A stretch of DNA of 64,000 nt from Sulfuriferula multivorans (GCF_003851125.1 NZ_BGOW01000002.1:186001-250000), one strand, 5' to 3'. Shown: positions 30,205-42,424, counted from the first letter of the stretch. Notes: generated by a model not told the origin, from the sequence alone. Numbers and translations: made by a program.

Positions 30205-31050
30205 ATGTTTTCCCTCTACGCACGACGGCAATTTGCCAACAAGTTTAATTTGATTGCATCGCTCGCAACCATGCTGATCGGCCTGTCAGCGCTGGCCTGG
30301 ATACTATGGACATTACTGACCTACGGTTTGGGGGGCGTGAGTCTGGAAATGTTCACCAAATCCACACCGCCGCCAGGCAGTACTGGCGGTCTTCTCAACG
30401 CCATTGTAGGCAGCCTGATAATGACTGTGATCGCCACCCTGGTGGGCACCCCTATCGGAATTCTGGCGGGCACCTACCTGGCAGAATTTGGGCAGCGTGG
30501 CTGGCTGGCGCCGACCACCCGCTTTATCAATGACATCCTGCTATCTGCACCGTCCATCGTAATCGGTTTGTTTGTGTATGAAGTGTATGTGGTCAGTACG
30601 GGACATTTTTCGGGTTGGGCCGGCGCATTTGCGCTCTCCCTGATAGTCATACCGGTGGTGGTTCGCACCACCGAAAACATGCTCAAACTGGTTCCCAACA
30701 GTTTGCGGGAAGCCGCGGCCGCACTCGGTGCTCCGCACTGGAAAGTGGTTACCATGGTCACTTGGCGCGCCTCCAAAGCCGGGATATTGACAGGGATTTT
30801 GCTGGCGATTGCACGTATCAGCGGTGAGACTGCGCCATTGTTGTTCACAGCTCTGAACAATCAGTTCTGGAGTACTGATATAAACGCGCCGATGGCCAAC
30901 TTGCCGGTGGTAATCTTTCAAATGGCAATGAGCCCATACGATGATTGGCACAAACTGGCGTGGGCCGGAGCCCTGCTCATTACAACTGCTGTACTCGGGC
31001 TCAGTGTTGCCGCTCGCATTCTGTTCCGCCAGCAATCTTCATCCCATTAA
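30205..31050 (+). CDS. pstA: Phosphate ABC transporter permease PstA
   Basis: This 281-residue permease has six hydrophobic segments and the EAA loop [21 protein letters not shown] followed by [14 protein letters not shown], typical of PstA. AGGAG lies 5 bases before the ATG. It starts 8 bp after pstC, so the two are expressed together. Confidence 0.94.
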   Translation: MFSLYARRQFANKFNLIASLATMLIGLSALAWILWTLLTYGLGGVSLEMFTKSTPPPGSTGGLLNAIVGSLIMTVIATLVGTPIGILAGTYLAEFGQRGWLAPTTRFINDILLSAPSIVIGLFVYEVYVVSTGHFSGWAGAFALSLIVIPVVVRTTENMLKLVPNSLREAAAALGAPHWKVVTMVTWRASKAGILTGILLAIARISGETAPLLFTALNNQFWSTDINAPMANLPVVIFQMAMSPYDDWHKLAWAGALLITTAVLGLSVAARILFRQQSSSH

Positions 31051-31072
31051 GTCTTACACACGGAACCCCTAC

Positions 31073-31846
31073 ATGAGTCAGAGCATGGATCACAACGCAA
31101 AAATCAGCCTGCGCAATCTGAATTTTTACTATGGCAAGTCGCATGCCCTGAAAAACATCAACCTGGATATCCCGGACCGTCAAGTCACCGCCTTTATCGG
31201 CCCTTCGGGCTGCGGCAAATCCACGCTGCTGCGCACCATGAACCGCATGTATGACCTGTACCCCGGACAGCGTGCCGAAGGCGAAATCTTGCTGGACGGG
31301 CAAAATATCCTGGAAAAGGGCGCCGATCTCAATAAACTGCGCGCCAGGGTCGGCATGGTATTCCAGAAACCCACGCCCTTCCCCATGTCGATTTACGACA
31401 ACATCGCGTTCGGTATCAAACTGTATGAGAGCATGGGGCGCTCGGACATGGACGAACGTGTGGAATGGGCGTTGAAAAAAGCCGCACTATGGAACGAGGT
31501 GAAGGACATCCTGAATCGTAGCGGCAATAGCCTGTCGGGAGGCCAGCAACAACGCCTGTGCATTGCGCGCGGCATCGCGGTCAAACCGGAAGTATTGCTG
31601 CTGGACGAACCAGCGTCGGCACTCGACCCGATTTCCACCGCACGTATCGAAGAATTGATCCACGAACTCAAGACCGACTACACCATCGCCATCGTCACCC
31701 ACAACATGCAGCAGGCGGCGCGGGTTTCCGACTTCACCGCCTACATGTACCTTGGGGAAATGATTGAATTCGGCAAGACCGATCTGGTGTTCACCAATCC
31801 AAAACAGAAAGCCACAGAAGATTACATTACCGGGAAATTCGGCTGA
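31073..31846 (+). CDS. pstB: Phosphate ABC transporter ATPase PstB
   Basis: This 257-residue ABC ATPase has Walker [10 protein letters not shown], signature LSGGQQQR, Walker B LLLDEP and the switch His in IVTHNMQQA. It energises phosphate import through PstCA. The frame is open 44 codons upstream inside pstA, but ATG 31073 ([20 protein letters not shown]) matches the family start. No phoU follows, unlike the enteric pst operon. Confidence 0.95.
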   Translation: MSQSMDHNAKISLRNLNFYYGKSHALKNINLDIPDRQVTAFIGPSGCGKSTLLRTMNRMYDLYPGQRAEGEILLDGQNILEKGADLNKLRARVGMVFQKPTPFPMSIYDNIAFGIKLYESMGRSDMDERVEWALKKAALWNEVKDILNRSGNSLSGGQQQRLCIARGIAVKPEVLLLDEPASALDPISTARIEELIHELKTDYTIAIVTHNMQQAARVSDFTAYMYLGEMIEFGKTDLVFTNPKQKATEDYITGKFG

Positions 31847-31868
31847 CCCGATCTGTTAATGCCTTTAT

Positions 31869-31896
31869 TAAAAAAGCCGCAATTGCGGCTTTTTTA
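31869..31896. terminator. Bidirectional terminator between pstB and glmM
   Basis: A perfect palindrome centred at 31882/31883 has the arms AAAAAAGCCGCAA/TTGCGGCTTTTTT. The flanking A and T runs make it a rho-independent terminator for pstB on the plus strand and for glmM on the minus strand. Confidence 0.92.
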
Positions 31897-31915
31897 ATAC
31901 GCGGTCAATCCCTGT

Positions 31916-33271
31916 TCAAGGTGCGGCCTGACGCACCGCCTGCGCAATATGTTCAGCCTGTAGCCTGGACTGATCCGGGCAAGTACTTTCAACCATTACG
32001 CGAATCAACGGCTCGGTACCCGATGCACGCAGCACGATACGGCCATCCTTGCCCAAAGCTCTTTCGGCCTCGCCGCAAGCCTGCCGCACTGCGGCATGCT
32101 CAAGGTCGAAGCCTTTGGCAACCCGCACGTTCAGCAGCACTTGCGGATATAGCTTGAGATCCGCGGTGTATTCACCCAACGATGTTCCGCTGTCGCGCAA
32201 TGCATGGAGCACTTGTAGCGCGGAAATGATACCGTCGCCGGTGGTGTGTTTGTCCAGGCACAACACATGGCCCGATGTTTCTCCACCCAATTGCCAACCC
32301 TTTTGCTGCAGCAATTCCAGTACGTAACGGTCACCCACCTTGGCACGGGCGAACGGGATATTCAAGCGTCCCAGCGCGTGTTCCATACCCAGGTTGGTCA
32401 TCAAGGTGCCAACCACACCGCCCTTCAGGGAACCACCTTCTGAACGGTGCCTGGCAATTGCGTAGACCAGCTGATCGCCGTCGAAAATCGTGCCGTCGGC
32501 ATCCGCCATCATCAGGCGGTCGCCATCACCATCCAGTGCAATGCCGAAATCAGCACGATGGCGACGCACCGCAGTGTTCATGGCATTAGTATGCGTCGCT
32601 CCGCAATCACGGTTAATATTGAAACCATCCGGGTGGTTACCGATGGGAATCACTTCTGCACCCAGCTCGTGCAGCACATGCGGGGCAACATGGTAAGTCG
32701 CACCGTGTGCGCAGTCCAGCACGATACGCAGGCCACGCAGGTCGCGATCAAACGGGAAAGTACTCTTGCAAAACTCGATATAGCGTGCGGCAGCATCTTC
32801 AATACGCTTGACTCGCCCCAGCCCTTTGGAAGGCATGGTTTCCATCGGCTCATCCACCAGCGCTTCAATGGCCAGTTCGGTTGCGTCCGGCAGTTTGGCG
32901 CCAGTTGCGGAAAAAAACTTGATGCCGTTGTCTTCGAACGGATTATGCGAGGCGGAAATCACCACGCCCGCCTGAAGACGTAGCGCACGGGTCAGATAAG
33001 CCACCGCTGGTGTCGGCATTGGGCCCACCAGACGCACATCCACACCGGCGGCGCACAGACCGGCTTGCAGGGCGGCTTCGAGCATGTATCCGGAAATGCG
33101 CGTATCTTTACCGATCAAGACTACCGGGTTTTCGCCAGCAGCCAAACCCGAGGTATCGGAAGCCAGAACTTTACCTGCCGCATAGCCCAAACGCATGACG
33201 AAGTCCGGGGTTATCGGGTTATCTCCGACCCGGCCACGTACGCCATCCGTACCAAAATATTTTCTACTCAT
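31916..33271 (-). CDS. glmM: Phosphoglucosamine mutase
   Basis: This 451-residue enzyme converts glucosamine 6-phosphate to glucosamine 1-phosphate for peptidoglycan and lipopolysaccharide synthesis. It starts [15 protein letters not shown]. It has the phosphoserine loop [16 protein letters not shown] (active Ser about 108), the metal site DGDGDR and the C-terminal [14 protein letters not shown]. The ATG at 33271 is preferred over GTG 33274 because of GGAGGAG upstream. It overlaps folP by 8 bp. Confidence 0.96.
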   Translation of the reverse strand: MSRKYFGTDGVRGRVGDNPITPDFVMRLGYAAGKVLASDTSGLAAGENPVVLIGKDTRISGYMLEAALQAGLCAAGVDVRLVGPMPTPAVAYLTRALRLQAGVVISASHNPFEDNGIKFFSATGAKLPDATELAIEALVDEPMETMPSKGLGRVKRIEDAAARYIEFCKSTFPFDRDLRGLRIVLDCAHGATYHVAPHVLHELGAEVIPIGNHPDGFNINRDCGATHTNAMNTAVRRHRADFGIALDGDGDRLMMADADGTIFDGDQLVYAIARHRSEGGSLKGGVVGTLMTNLGMEHALGRLNIPFARAKVGDRYVLELLQQKGWQLGGETSGHVLCLDKHTTGDGIISALQVLHALRDSGTSLGEYTADLKLYPQVLLNVRVAKGFDLEHAAVRQACGEAERALGKDGRIVLRASGTEPLIRVMVESTCPDQSRLQAEHIAQAVRQAAP

Positions 33272-34094
33272 CACACTCCTCCACAGCCTGAATTATTTTC
33301 AATGCATCCTGACATGCAGCAACATCGTGGACACGCAAAATGCGTGCACCGCGCATGACGGCTAATACCTGAGCAGCCAGACCGGCATATTCACGCTGTC
33401 CTACTGCTCGCCCAGTAACCTTGCCGAGCATGGTTTTTCGCGAAATTCCCGCCAGTACCGGCACTCCCAGTTCAGTAATACGGTCAAGATGGTGTAAAAG
33501 TTTAAGATTATGTGTCAGCGATTTACCAAAACCAAAGCCCGGATCCACCACGATACGCTCGCGCGCAATGCCCGCATCCATCGCCACAGCCATACGCTCG
33601 GCAAGAAAATCAGTGACCTCGGCTACTACATCGCCATAGCTCGGATTGTTTTGCATGGCTTGCGGTTCGCCTTGTTTGTGCATCAGACACACCGCGGTTT
33701 CGCCCGATGCGACAGCCTGCAGTGCCCCTTGTGCCTGGAGAGCGTCAATATCATTAATCATGTGTGCGCCTGCCGCAATCGCAGCAAGCATGATTTCGGG
33801 TTTACGCGTATCCACAGACAGAACTGCTCCGCAACCTTGCAATGCACTTAGCAGCGGCAACACCCGGTCCATCTCCTGCTGCAATGGTACCCACTGTGCT
33901 CCGGGCCGGGTAGATTCACCCCCGATATCTATTATCGCAGCGCCCTCCGCGATTAACTGATGTGCATGCTCTACCGCATAGGCAATGTGCGTGTACCGGC
34001 CACCATCCGAAAATGAATCGGGGGTGACATTGAGAATCCCCATGATGCGGGGAGTGGACACATCGAGTTGGATATTGCCGCAGCGCAAAATCAT
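33264..34094 (-). CDS. folP: Dihydropteroate synthase
   Basis: This 276-residue TIM-barrel enzyme condenses p-aminobenzoate with dihydropterin pyrophosphate in folate synthesis and is the sulfonamide target. Motifs are [32 protein letters not shown] and [10 protein letters not shown]. The ATG at 34094 (MILRCGN) is chosen; a TTG at 34103 is possible. No Shine-Dalgarno is seen, and the start lies only about 11 bases beyond the ftsH terminator T-run. The tail overlaps glmM. Confidence 0.94.
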   Translation of the reverse strand: MILRCGNIQLDVSTPRIMGILNVTPDSFSDGGRYTHIAYAVEHAHQLIAEGAAIIDIGGESTRPGAQWVPLQQEMDRVLPLLSALQGCGAVLSVDTRKPEIMLAAIAAGAHMINDIDALQAQGALQAVASGETAVCLMHKQGEPQAMQNNPSYGDVVAEVTDFLAERMAVAMDAGIARERIVVDPGFGFGKSLTHNLKLLHHLDRITELGVPVLAGISRKTMLGKVTGRAVGQREYAGLAAQVLAVMRGARILRVHDVAACQDALKIIQAVEECDE

Positions 34095-34104
34095 CGCAAA
34101 CAAA

Positions 34105-34140
34105 ACAAAAAAGCCAGGGGCTGCATTATAGCCCCTGGCT
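34105..34140 (-). terminator. Rho-independent terminator of ftsH
   Basis: On the minus strand a perfect 10-bp stem AGCCAGGGGC/GCCCCTGGCT (34140-34112) is followed by TTTTTTG. The loop contains TATAAT (34130-34125), which could act as a -10 element for folP. Confidence 0.9.
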
Positions 34141-34166
34141 GGCGTTGCATTACCTGTCTAATGCGA

Positions 34167-36071
34167 TCAGGTTTCTTGTGCTGGCGTTGTAGTAGGTGCA
34201 GGCGTTGTGGTCGGTACGCCGCCTGGCGGTGGGCTAGGCGGGCTGGCATTGACACTCGCTGCAGGCTTGGGCGGGCGCGGCGGCTGGCCTTTCATGATAT
34301 CCCCAATCTGATCCGCATCAATGGTTTCCCACTCCAGCAGTGCGTGCGCCATGGCTTCCACCTTGTCACGACGGTCTTCAAGAATCTTGCGAGCCAGCGC
34401 GTACTGCTGATCGATGATTCGACGGATTTCCATATCCACCTTTTGCATGGTGGCCTCAGACACATTCTTGTGCGTCGTCACGCTTCGTCCCAGGAAAACC
34501 TCTCCATCGTTCTCACCGTACACCATGGGTCCCAAAGCATCCGACATACCCCATTGGGTCACCATGCGCCGTGCCATTTCCGTAGCCCGCTCGAAGTCGT
34601 TGGAGGCGCCTGTGGTCATGTGGTTCATGAACACTTCTTCAGCAATACGGCCACCGAACAGTACCGATATATTCTGCAGTATCTGTTCGCGATCCATGCT
34701 GTAGCGATCTTCGGTAGGCAACTGCATAGTCAGTCCCAGTGCACGGCCACGCGGAATGATGGTGACTTTATGTACCGGATCAGTCTTGTCCAGCGTATAG
34801 GCCACCACGGCGTGACCAGCCTCGTGATAAGCAGTATTACGGCGCTCTACTTCTGGCATGACCATGTTTTTACGTTCGGCACCCATCATGATCTTGTCTT
34901 TGGCATGCTCGAAATCATCCATGTCCACCAGACGCTTATTACCGCGCGCAGCGAACAGCGCTGCTTCGTTTACCAGATTGGCCAGATCCGCGCCGGAAAA
35001 TCCGGGGGTGCCACGCGCCAGTATGTCAGCGCGCACATCCGGCGCCATCGGAATCTTGCGCATGTGCACCAGCAGAATCTGTTCGCGTCCACGAATATCA
35101 GGCAGCGGAACCACCACCTGGCGGTCAAAACGGCCTGGCCGTAACAGGGCAGGATCCAGTACGTCGGGACGGTTGGTGGCCGCAATCACAATGACGCCCG
35201 CCGAGCCTTCAAAGCCGTCCATTTCCACCAGCAACTGGTTCAGCGTCTGTTCGCGTTCGTCGTTGCCACCGCCCATGCCCGCACCGCGCTGGCGACCGAC
35301 AGCATCAATCTCGTCGATGAAAATAATGCATGGAGCGTGTTTTTTGGCCTGATCGAACATATCACGCACGCGTGCAGCACCCACGCCTACAAACATCTCC
35401 ACGAAATCAGAACCGGAAATGCTGAAAAATGGCACTTTGGCTTCCCCGGCAATGGCTTTGGCCAGCAAGGTTTTACCTGTACCCGGGTTACCCACCATCA
35501 GTACACCGCGCGGAATGCGTCCACCCAGCTTCTGGAATTTGGTTGGGTCGCGCAGAAACTCGACCAGTTCCGACACTTCTTCCTTGGCTTCATCACACCC
35601 AGCCACGTCGGCAAAGGTAATCTGGTTGGTGGATTCGTCCAGCATGCGTGCCTTGCTCTTGCCGAACGAAAACGCGCCGCCCTTGCCGCCACCCTGCATC
35701 TGGCGCATGAAGAATATCCACACACCGATCAACAGCAGCATCGGGAACCAGGACACGAACAGACTCATCAGGAACGATGGCTCCTCTTCCGGTTTCGCTT
35801 CGATCACTACGCCATTTTTGAGCAGGTCGGAAACCATCCAGGGATCCGATGGCGCATAGGAAGTGAAGTGCTTGCCATCGCTTTTCACGCCTTTCAGCAC
35901 ATGGTTCGAGATCACTACTTTGGTAATCTGACCTTGCTTGACCTCCTGAATGAACTGCGAATAGTCCATTTGCGCCTGGGCAGTCTGGCGTGTGCTGAAC
36001 TGGTTGAATACCGTCATTAACACCAGGGCAACAACCAGCCAGATGGCAATATTTTTAAACATGTTATTCAC
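34167..36071 (-). CDS. ftsH: ATP-dependent zinc metalloprotease FtsH
   Basis: This 634-residue membrane AAA+ protease has two N-terminal transmembrane helices (about 5-24 and 100-121). The Walker A GNPGTGKT is at 194-201, Walker B IIFIDEID at 249-256, and the zinc site HEAGH at 416-420. Walker A has Asn where most FtsH have Pro (GPPGTGKT). The C-terminal 40 residues are rich in Pro, Thr and Ala. The start is GTG 36071 with AGGAG six bases upstream. It degrades membrane proteins and regulators such as LpxC and sigma32 in relatives. Confidence 0.96.
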   Translation of the reverse strand: MNNMFKNIAIWLVVALVLMTVFNQFSTRQTAQAQMDYSQFIQEVKQGQITKVVISNHVLKGVKSDGKHFTSYAPSDPWMVSDLLKNGVVIEAKPEEEPSFLMSLFVSWFPMLLLIGVWIFFMRQMQGGGKGGAFSFGKSKARMLDESTNQITFADVAGCDEAKEEVSELVEFLRDPTKFQKLGGRIPRGVLMVGNPGTGKTLLAKAIAGEAKVPFFSISGSDFVEMFVGVGAARVRDMFDQAKKHAPCIIFIDEIDAVGRQRGAGMGGGNDEREQTLNQLLVEMDGFEGSAGVIVIAATNRPDVLDPALLRPGRFDRQVVVPLPDIRGREQILLVHMRKIPMAPDVRADILARGTPGFSGADLANLVNEAALFAARGNKRLVDMDDFEHAKDKIMMGAERKNMVMPEVERRNTAYHEAGHAVVAYTLDKTDPVHKVTIIPRGRALGLTMQLPTEDRYSMDREQILQNISVLFGGRIAEEVFMNHMTTGASNDFERATEMARRMVTQWGMSDALGPMVYGENDGEVFLGRSVTTHKNVSEATMQKVDMEIRRIIDQQYALARKILEDRRDKVEAMAHALLEWETIDADQIGDIMKGQPPRPPKPAASVNASPPSPPPGGVPTTTPAPTTTPAQET

Positions 36072-36111
36072 GTAGCGCTCCTGTGAGCAGGTAAAAATTG
36101 CGAATTTAAAC

Positions 36112-36756
36112 TCATTCTAAACCGATTCCGGTACCACTGCCAGCGTTTGGAAGCCTGCTTTTCCCCAGCAGATACACTTCACTACTACGATCGCGCGAGG
36201 CACGCGGCTTGCGCGTTACTACCTGCGCGAACTGGTCTCGCATCAGCTTCACGTATTCCTGAAAACCTTCACCCTGAAAAGTCTTGACCAGAAAAGCGCC
36301 GCCAGGTTTCAAATGATGACATGCAAACTCCAAGGCCAACTCGCATAAATGCATGCTACGAGCTTGATCGGCGCTGGCCACACCGCTCATGTTGGGGGCC
36401 ATATCCGAAATTACAAGGTCCGGAAGCCGCCCTGCCAGCACTTGCTTCAATTCCGTGAGCGCCGCCTCCCCGGTAAAGTCGCCCTGGATGAAAGTCACCC
36501 CGGCTATCGAGTCCATTTCCAGCAGATCCAGTGCAATCACCTTTGCACCCACCTTGGCGGCAATCTGCGACCAGCCGCCGGGTGTAGCACCCAGATCAAC
36601 CACCAACATGCCGGGGTGGAGCAGATGATCGCGCGTATTGATTTCTTCGAGCTTGAACGCCGCACGCGAACGATAGCCATGTTGCTTGGCCAGTTTCACA
36701 TAAGGGTCATTTACATGCTCGCGCATCCAGGCTTTACTGGTCCTACTGGGCTTCAT
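36112..36756 (-). CDS. rlmE: 23S rRNA (uridine-2'-O)-methyltransferase RlmE
   Basis: This 214-residue FtsJ/RrmJ-type enzyme methylates U2552 of 23S rRNA. It has the SAM-binding motif [13 protein letters not shown] and the K-D-K-E catalytic pattern: Lys in YRSRAAFKL, Asp in SDMAPN, Lys in [11 protein letters not shown] and a Glu in SSEVYLL. It precedes ftsH, as in many proteobacteria, and is divergent from yhbY. Confidence 0.95.
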   Translation of the reverse strand: MKPSRTSKAWMREHVNDPYVKLAKQHGYRSRAAFKLEEINTRDHLLHPGMLVVDLGATPGGWSQIAAKVGAKVIALDLLEMDSIAGVTFIQGDFTGEAALTELKQVLAGRLPDLVISDMAPNMSGVASADQARSMHLCELALEFACHHLKPGGAFLVKTFQGEGFQEYVKLMRDQFAQVVTRKPRASRDRSSEVYLLGKSRLPNAGSGTGIGLE

Positions 36757-36783
36757 CGGCTAAAATCCGGGTTTGCTTTAGAA

Positions 36784-37089
36784 ATGGCCATCATGATCAC
36801 CCTCAACACACTACAACGCCGTTATTTGCGCGGACAAGCCCACCATCTGCATCCGGTTGTCATGATCGGGGATGCCGGACTGAGCGACGCGGTCATGCGC
36901 GAAGTGGACATCAACCTGAAAAGCCATGAACTCATCAAGGTCAGGGTATTCGGTGATGACCGCGACCACCGCATCGCCATTATGGAAAAAATCTGTACAG
37001 AGCTGGCCGCAGCACCGGTTCAGCATATCGGCAAGCTTTTATTGATTTACCGCCCGGCCGCCAAGCCAAAAATCAGCCTGCCCAAGTAA
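36784..37089 (+). CDS. yhbY: RNA-binding protein YhbY (CRM domain)
   Basis: This protein of about 100 residues has a single CRM/YhbY domain (HHLHPVVMIGDAGLSDAVMREVD, GDDRDHRIAIMEKIC with core motifs conserved) associated with pre-50S ribosomes. The ATG at 36784 or 36793 fits the family; the longer open frame to 36349 runs antisense through rlmE and is spurious. It is divergent from rlmE, a common arrangement linking two ribosome-maturation genes. Confidence 0.92.
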   Translation: MAIMITLNTLQRRYLRGQAHHLHPVVMIGDAGLSDAVMREVDINLKSHELIKVRVFGDDRDHRIAIMEKICTELAAAPVQHIGKLLLIYRPAAKPKISLPK

Positions 37090-37094
37090 TCGGA

Positions 37095-37550
37095 TCAACG
37101 GCTATTCTGCTTGAAAAGCAATATCAATCCCAACAAACTCTGCACCAGATAGACAATACTGGAAATGCCATGCCAGCGTGCGAAACGGTCGCGAAAGATG
37201 CTTTCCATGACCGCCTGCGGCATGGCCCGTTCCTTGAGACTTTCCATGATGGGCTGAATCCCGAAATGAGTAGCCAGCGTCAGTAACAACATCACCAGCA
37301 CGACCCAGAAAAATGCCTGCTTAAACGCACGCCCGCCAAACGCTGCCAAACGTTGAATAATCAGATAAAGTGCGCATGCAATACTGACATACGCCATGAC
37401 GGTAAACATGTGTCCGGCCAGATTACCGGCCAGCTGCTTGTCGGCCAGACTGGTGAACAGGACCGGCGCAGCCAGGTAGCCAATCGCCCATATGCCGCCC
37501 ACCCACAGGGTCACAACGATTCTGGCGAGCGCTTCAGGTAGGTTTTTCAT
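37095..37550 (-). CDS. DUF4149 membrane protein
   Basis: This 151-residue protein has four hydrophobic helices (about 11-33, 48-67, 78-97, 128-146) and a DUF4149-type WVGGIWAIGYLAAPVLF motif. It is unknown in function. It follows greA by three bases and ends five bases from the convergent yhbY stop. Confidence 0.8.
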   Translation of the reverse strand: MKNLPEALARIVVTLWVGGIWAIGYLAAPVLFTSLADKQLAGNLAGHMFTVMAYVSIACALYLIIQRLAAFGGRAFKQAFFWVVLVMLLLTLATHFGIQPIMESLKERAMPQAVMESIFRDRFARWHGISSIVYLVQSLLGLILLFKQNSR

Positions 37551-37553
37551 GGA

Positions 37554-38039
37554 TTATACGTAACTCACATCCAGCACCTCATACTGGCGCACACCGCTAG
37601 GCGCTTGCACGTCTGCGGTATCGCCAGCACTCTTTCCAATCAGCGCGCGCGCAATCGGGGAGCTGATCGAGATTTTGTATTGCTTGATATCTGCTTCATC
37701 GTCGCCGACGATCTGATAAGTCACCGTCGTACCGGCTTCCAGATCTTCCAGTTCTACCGTTGCACCGAACACCACGCGTCCGTCTGCATCCAGTTCGGCA
37801 GGATTGATGATCTGCGCCGACGATAGCTTGCCTTCCAGATCGGCAATACGCCCTTCGATAAAGCTCTGCTTCTCTTTGGCGGCATCGTACTCGGCATTTT
37901 CAGATAAATCACCCTGCGCGCGCGCTTCTGCGATTGCGGTAATGACTGACGGGCGCTCGATCGTTTTCAAACGGTGCAGTTCCTGGCGCATCATCTCTGC
38001 GCCTTTCACTGTCAATGGAATTTTGCTCATGGCACTCAT
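37554..38039 (-). CDS. greA: Transcription elongation factor GreA
   Basis: This 161-residue factor has an N-terminal coiled coil with the acidic tip DLSENAEYDAAKE, which stimulates RNA cleavage by stalled RNA polymerase, and a C-terminal FKBP-like domain (SPIARALIGK). The start is at 38039 with an alternative ATG at 38030. It follows carB by nine bases, a common carAB-greA order. Confidence 0.95.
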   Translation of the reverse strand: MSAMSKIPLTVKGAEMMRQELHRLKTIERPSVITAIAEARAQGDLSENAEYDAAKEKQSFIEGRIADLEGKLSSAQIINPAELDADGRVVFGATVELEDLEAGTTVTYQIVGDDEADIKQYKISISSPIARALIGKSAGDTADVQAPSGVRQYEVLDVSYV

Positions 38040-38048
38040 GGTTAATCC

Positions 38049-41000
38049 TTATCGAGCAGGCAATTGCTGATGCAATCCCTGCAGGTCATAAACTTTCAGC
38101 CCGCCCATCGCCTGCATTCCGATGCAGGCGGCGCGTGCCCCGGCCAGCGTGGTGTAGTAAGTAACGCGTTGCGCCAGTGCGACACGGCGAATTTCCACCG
38201 AATCGCGCACGGCGCGTTTGTCGTCCACCACATTGACGATCAGGCTGATCTCGTTGTTTTTAATCATGTCCACAATATGCGGACGCCCCTCAGTAACCTT
38301 GTTCACAACAGTCACCGCCAGCCCGCCAAGCGCCAGCGCTGCTGCGGTGCCACGGGTAGCGAGCAGGGTAAAGCCCAGATCAATCAGCTGGGCGCCAATT
38401 TCGACGATTTTCTGTTTATCTGCGTTGCGCACACTGATGAACGCAGCACCACCCTTGGGCAGTTTCACCCCGGCTGCCAGTTGTGACTTGACGAAGGCTT
38501 CGCCGAAACTCGCGCCCACCCCCATGACTTCGCCGGTGGACTTCATTTCTGGCCCCAGCAGCGTGTCCACGCCCTGGAATTTGGCAAAGGGAAACACTGC
38601 TTCCTTCACCGAGAAATAGGGTGGCACCACTTCTTTTTCAAACCCCTGCTCGGCCAGACTGCGTCCCGCCATGCAGCGTGCCGCTACTTTGGCCAACTGG
38701 ATGCCGGTGGCTTTGGACACAAACGGCACGGTACGCGAAGCACGCGGGTTGACCTCCAATACATACACCGTATCACCCTGCAGGGCGAACTGCACGTTCA
38801 TCAGCCCCACCACGTTGAGTGCACGCGCCATGGCAATGGTCTGACTGCGGATTTCGTCCTGGATTTCAGCCGACAGGCTGTACGGCGGCAACGAACATGC
38901 CGAATCACCGGAGTGCACGCCCGCCTGCTCAATGTGCTCCATGATGCCGCCGATCAGCACCTGCTTGCCGTCGCTGATGGCATCCACGTCCACCTCAATC
39001 GCGTCGTTGAGGAAGCGATCCAGCAGTACCGGGGAGTCGTTGGAAACCTTGACCGCCTCGCGCATATAGCGCTGCAAATCGGCTTCCTCGCGCACGATTT
39101 CCATGGCACGGCCGCCCAGCACGTAGGATGGGCGCACCACCAGCGGGTAACCGATCTCGGCCGCCAGGCGCAAGGCTTCGTCGGCAGAGCGCGCGGTGCG
39201 GTTGGGCGGCTGCTTCAAACCCAGCCCAACCAGCAGTTGCTGGAAACGCTCGCGGTCTTCGGCGCAGTCGATCATGTCCGGTGTCGTACCAATGATGGGC
39301 GTGCCGAAAGCCTCCAGATCGCGCGCAAGTTTGAGCGGAGTCTGCCCGCCGTATTGCACAATCACGCCGACTGGTTGCTCGACGCGCACGATTTCAAGCA
39401 CATCCTCCAGCGTCACCGATTCGAAATACAGGCGGTCGGAAGTGTCGTAATCGGTCGAGACCGTTTCCGGATTGCAGTTGACCATGATGGTTTCATAACC
39501 ATCTTCGCGCATCGCCAGTGCTGCATGAACGCAACAGTAATCGAACTCGATGCCCTGGCCGATCCGGTTGGGTCCGCCCCCCAGCACCATGATTTTCTTG
39601 CGATTGGTCGGTTGCGCTTCGCATTCCTCCTCGTAGGTGGAATACATGTAGGCAGTGTGCGTAGAGAACTCCGCCGCGCACGTGTCCACACGCTTGTACA
39701 CCGGGTGGATGCCCAGCGCCCAGCGCTTTGCTCGCACCGCGTGCTTGTCGCTGCCCAGCAGTGCCGCCAGTCTGCGGTCGGCAAAGCCGTTGCGTTTCAG
39801 ATTGCGTAATTCGTCAGCACTGATGTCGCCCAGGGTACGGCCTTTGAGCGCCGCCTCATCCGCCACCAGCGCCTCGATCTGCACCAGGAACCACGGGTCA
39901 ATTTTGGTGAAGTTGAACACCTCATCCAGACTCATGCCGATACGGAACGCATCGGCCACATACCAGATACGCTCGGGGCCCGGGTTGCCGATTTCCGCCT
40001 CGATCACATCGCGATCAGTGGTGATTTCATTCAGCCCGTCCATGCCGGTTTCCAACCCGCGCAGCGCTTTCTGGAAGGATTCGCGGAAGGTGCGACCGAT
40101 TGCCATCACCTCACCTACCGACTTCATCTGGGTGGTGAGCCTATCGTTGGCCTGCGGGAATTTCTCGAAGGCAAAACGCGGAATCTTGGTCACCACATAG
40201 TCGATGCTGGGCTCGAACGAAGCCGGTGTCGCGCCGCCGGTGATGTCGTTTTTCAGTTCATCCAGGGTGTAGCCCACTGCCAGTTTGGCGGCGATCTTGG
40301 CGATGGGGAAGCCAGTGGCCTTGGACGCCAGCGCCGAGGAGCGCGACACGCGTGGGTTCATCTCGATCACCACCATGCGCCCGTCGACCGGGTTGATACC
40401 GAACTGCACATTGGAACCGCCCGTCTCGACGCCGATCTCGCGCAGTACCGCGATCGAGGCATTGCGCAGGATCTGGTATTCCTTGTCGGTCAGCGTCTGC
40501 GACGGCGCCACGGTGATGGAGTCGCCGGTATGCACGCCCATCGGGTCGAGGTTTTCGATGGAGCAGACGATGATGCAGTTGTCGGCGCGGTCGCGCACCA
40601 CTTCCATCTCGTATTCTTTCCAGCCGATCAGCGACTCCTCGATCAGCAATTCGCGGGTGGGCGACGCCTCCAGGCCACGCTCGCAGATGGCCACGAACTC
40701 TTCGCGGTTGTAGGCAATGCCGCCGCCGGTGCCGCCCATGGTGAAGGACGGGCGAATGATGGTGGGAAAGCCCATGACTGCCTGCACCTGCAGGGCCTCT
40801 TCCATGCTGTGGGCAATCGATGAGCGCGGCGAAGCGAGTCCGATGCGGGTCATCGCCTGCTTGAATTTTTCGCGGTCTTCGGCCATGTCGATGGCGTCGC
40901 GCGAGGCGCCGATCATTTCCACGCCGAATTTCTCCAGCACGCCATGCCTGGCCAGATCCAGCGCACAGTTCAACGCGGTCTGTCCGCCCATGGTGGGCAG

Positions 41001-41258
41001 CAGCGCCTCGGGACGTTCTTTCTCGATGATTTTTTCCAGTACCTGCCAGGTGATCGGCTCGATGTAGGTCACATCGGCCATCTCCGGGTCGGTCATGATG
41101 GTGGCCGGGTTGGAGTTGACCAGGATAACCTTATAGCCCTCCTCGCGCAGCGCCTTGCAGGCCTGCGCGCCGGAATAGTCGAACTCGCACGCCTGGCCGA
41201 TGACAATGGGGCCGGCGCCGATAATGAGGATGCTGTGGATGTCAGTACGTTTCGGCAT
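38049..41258 (-). CDS. carB: Carbamoyl-phosphate synthase large chain
   Basis: This 1069-residue enzyme makes carbamoyl phosphate from bicarbonate, ATP and ammonia supplied by CarA, for arginine and pyrimidine synthesis. It has two duplicated ATP-grasp halves ([17 protein letters not shown] and [16 protein letters not shown] mark the starts of each), and a C-terminal MGS-like allosteric domain from about 935. Length and motifs are normal. It starts three bases after carA. Confidence 0.97.
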   Translation of the reverse strand: MPKRTDIHSILIIGAGPIVIGQACEFDYSGAQACKALREEGYKVILVNSNPATIMTDPEMADVTYIEPITWQVLEKIIEKERPEALLPTMGGQTALNCALDLARHGVLEKFGVEMIGASRDAIDMAEDREKFKQAMTRIGLASPRSSIAHSMEEALQVQAVMGFPTIIRPSFTMGGTGGGIAYNREEFVAICERGLEASPTRELLIEESLIGWKEYEMEVVRDRADNCIIVCSIENLDPMGVHTGDSITVAPSQTLTDKEYQILRNASIAVLREIGVETGGSNVQFGINPVDGRMVVIEMNPRVSRSSALASKATGFPIAKIAAKLAVGYTLDELKNDITGGATPASFEPSIDYVVTKIPRFAFEKFPQANDRLTTQMKSVGEVMAIGRTFRESFQKALRGLETGMDGLNEITTDRDVIEAEIGNPGPERIWYVADAFRIGMSLDEVFNFTKIDPWFLVQIEALVADEAALKGRTLGDISADELRNLKRNGFADRRLAALLGSDKHAVRAKRWALGIHPVYKRVDTCAAEFSTHTAYMYSTYEEECEAQPTNRKKIMVLGGGPNRIGQGIEFDYCCVHAALAMREDGYETIMVNCNPETVSTDYDTSDRLYFESVTLEDVLEIVRVEQPVGVIVQYGGQTPLKLARDLEAFGTPIIGTTPDMIDCAEDRERFQQLLVGLGLKQPPNRTARSADEALRLAAEIGYPLVVRPSYVLGGRAMEIVREEADLQRYMREAVKVSNDSPVLLDRFLNDAIEVDVDAISDGKQVLIGGIMEHIEQAGVHSGDSACSLPPYSLSAEIQDEIRSQTIAMARALNVVGLMNVQFALQGDTVYVLEVNPRASRTVPFVSKATGIQLAKVAARCMAGRSLAEQGFEKEVVPPYFSVKEAVFPFAKFQGVDTLLGPEMKSTGEVMGVGASFGEAFVKSQLAAGVKLPKGGAAFISVRNADKQKIVEIGAQLIDLGFTLLATRGTAAALALGGLAVTVVNKVTEGRPHIVDMIKNNEISLIVNVVDDKRAVRDSVEIRRVALAQRVTYYTTLAGARAACIGMQAMGGLKVYDLQGLHQQLPAR

Positions 41259-41261
41259 GGC

Positions 41262-42395
41262 TTAACGGTGAGCTTTCTGCATCATGGCCACGAAGCGGTC
41301 GAACAGATAATCGACATCATGGGGGCCGGGGCTGGCCTCGGGGTGGCCCTGGAAGCTGAACGCCGGTACATCGGTGCGGGCAAAACCCTGCAGCGAGCCG
41401 TCGAACAGGGAAACATGGGTCACGCGCAGGTTGGCGGGAAGCGTGTCGGCATCCACCGCAAAGCCGTGATTCTGGCTGGTGATTGCCACGCGTCCCGTGT
41501 CGAGATCTTTCACCGGGTGGTTGGCGCCGTGGTGCCCGAATTTCATCTTGATGGTTTTGGCACCGGAAGCCAGCGCCAGCAGTTGGTGCCCCAGGCAAAT
41601 ACCGAAAATCGGAATGCCGGTCGTCAACAGCTCGCCGAGTGCTGCAATGGCGTAATCACACGGCTCTGGATCGCCCGGGCCGTTGGACAGGAAAATGCCA
41701 TCCGGCTTGAGCGCCAGGGCGTCTTGCGCGCTGGCCTGCGCAGGCAGCACGGTAAGCTTGCAACCGCGTTCCGCCAGCATGCGCAGGATGTTGCGCTTGA
41801 CACCGTAATCATAGGCAACGACGTGAAACGGCATGCGCTCGGGCTTGGCGTAGCCCTTGCCCAGTTGCCATTCGCCTTCCTCCCAGGGGTAGGCAGCGTT
41901 ACAACTCACCACTTTGGCCAAGTCCATTCCAGCCAGGCCGGGAAAACTGCGCGCCTGCGCCAGCGCCTCGGCTTCGTCAACTTCTCCCGCCATGATGCAA
42001 CCGGATTGCGCACCGGTCTCACGCAGGATGCGAGTGAGGCGGCGCGTGTCAATGTCGGCGATGGCAACGACGTTTTCCGCAACCAGGTAATCGGACAAGG
42101 ACTGTGTGCTGCGGAAGTTGCTGGCCAATAACGGCAAATCACGGATTACCAGACCCGCGGCATGGACCTTTTCCGCTTCCATATCTTCCGCATTGACGCC
42201 GGTATTGCCGATGTGGGGATAGGTCAGCGTAACTATCTGGCGGGCGTAGGACGGATCGGTCAGGATCTCCTGATAGCCCGTCATGGCAGTGTTGAACACT
42301 ACCTCGCCCACGGTGATGCCAGATGCCCCGATGGCTACGCCGCGGAAGACTGAACCATCGGCAAGCACCAGAATGGCGGGTTGAGCGTGCGACAA
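41262..42395 (-). CDS. carA: Carbamoyl-phosphate synthase small chain
   Basis: This 377-residue glutamine amidotransferase subunit has the class I triad: Cys in GICLGHQ, and His/Glu in [11 protein letters not shown]. It supplies ammonia to CarB. The start is TTG at 42395, with GGAG seven bases upstream. No in-frame ATG lies near the family start, so a weak TTG start probably limits expression. A large GC-rich hairpin precedes the gene. Confidence 0.95.
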   Translation of the reverse strand: MSHAQPAILVLADGSVFRGVAIGASGITVGEVVFNTAMTGYQEILTDPSYARQIVTLTYPHIGNTGVNAEDMEAEKVHAAGLVIRDLPLLASNFRSTQSLSDYLVAENVVAIADIDTRRLTRILRETGAQSGCIMAGEVDEAEALAQARSFPGLAGMDLAKVVSCNAAYPWEEGEWQLGKGYAKPERMPFHVVAYDYGVKRNILRMLAERGCKLTVLPAQASAQDALALKPDGIFLSNGPGDPEPCDYAIAALGELLTTGIPIFGICLGHQLLALASGAKTIKMKFGHHGANHPVKDLDTGRVAITSQNHGFAVDADTLPANLRVTHVSLFDGSLQGFARTDVPAFSFQGHPEASPGPHDVDYLFDRFVAMMQKAHR

Positions 42396-42424
42396 GGGAG
42401 TACTCCGGTATGAGACTTACACGA

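Noticed and set aside
36349-36783. Long 5' extension of the yhbY frame
   Set aside because: This part runs antisense through rlmE and is not part of the CRM-domain protein.
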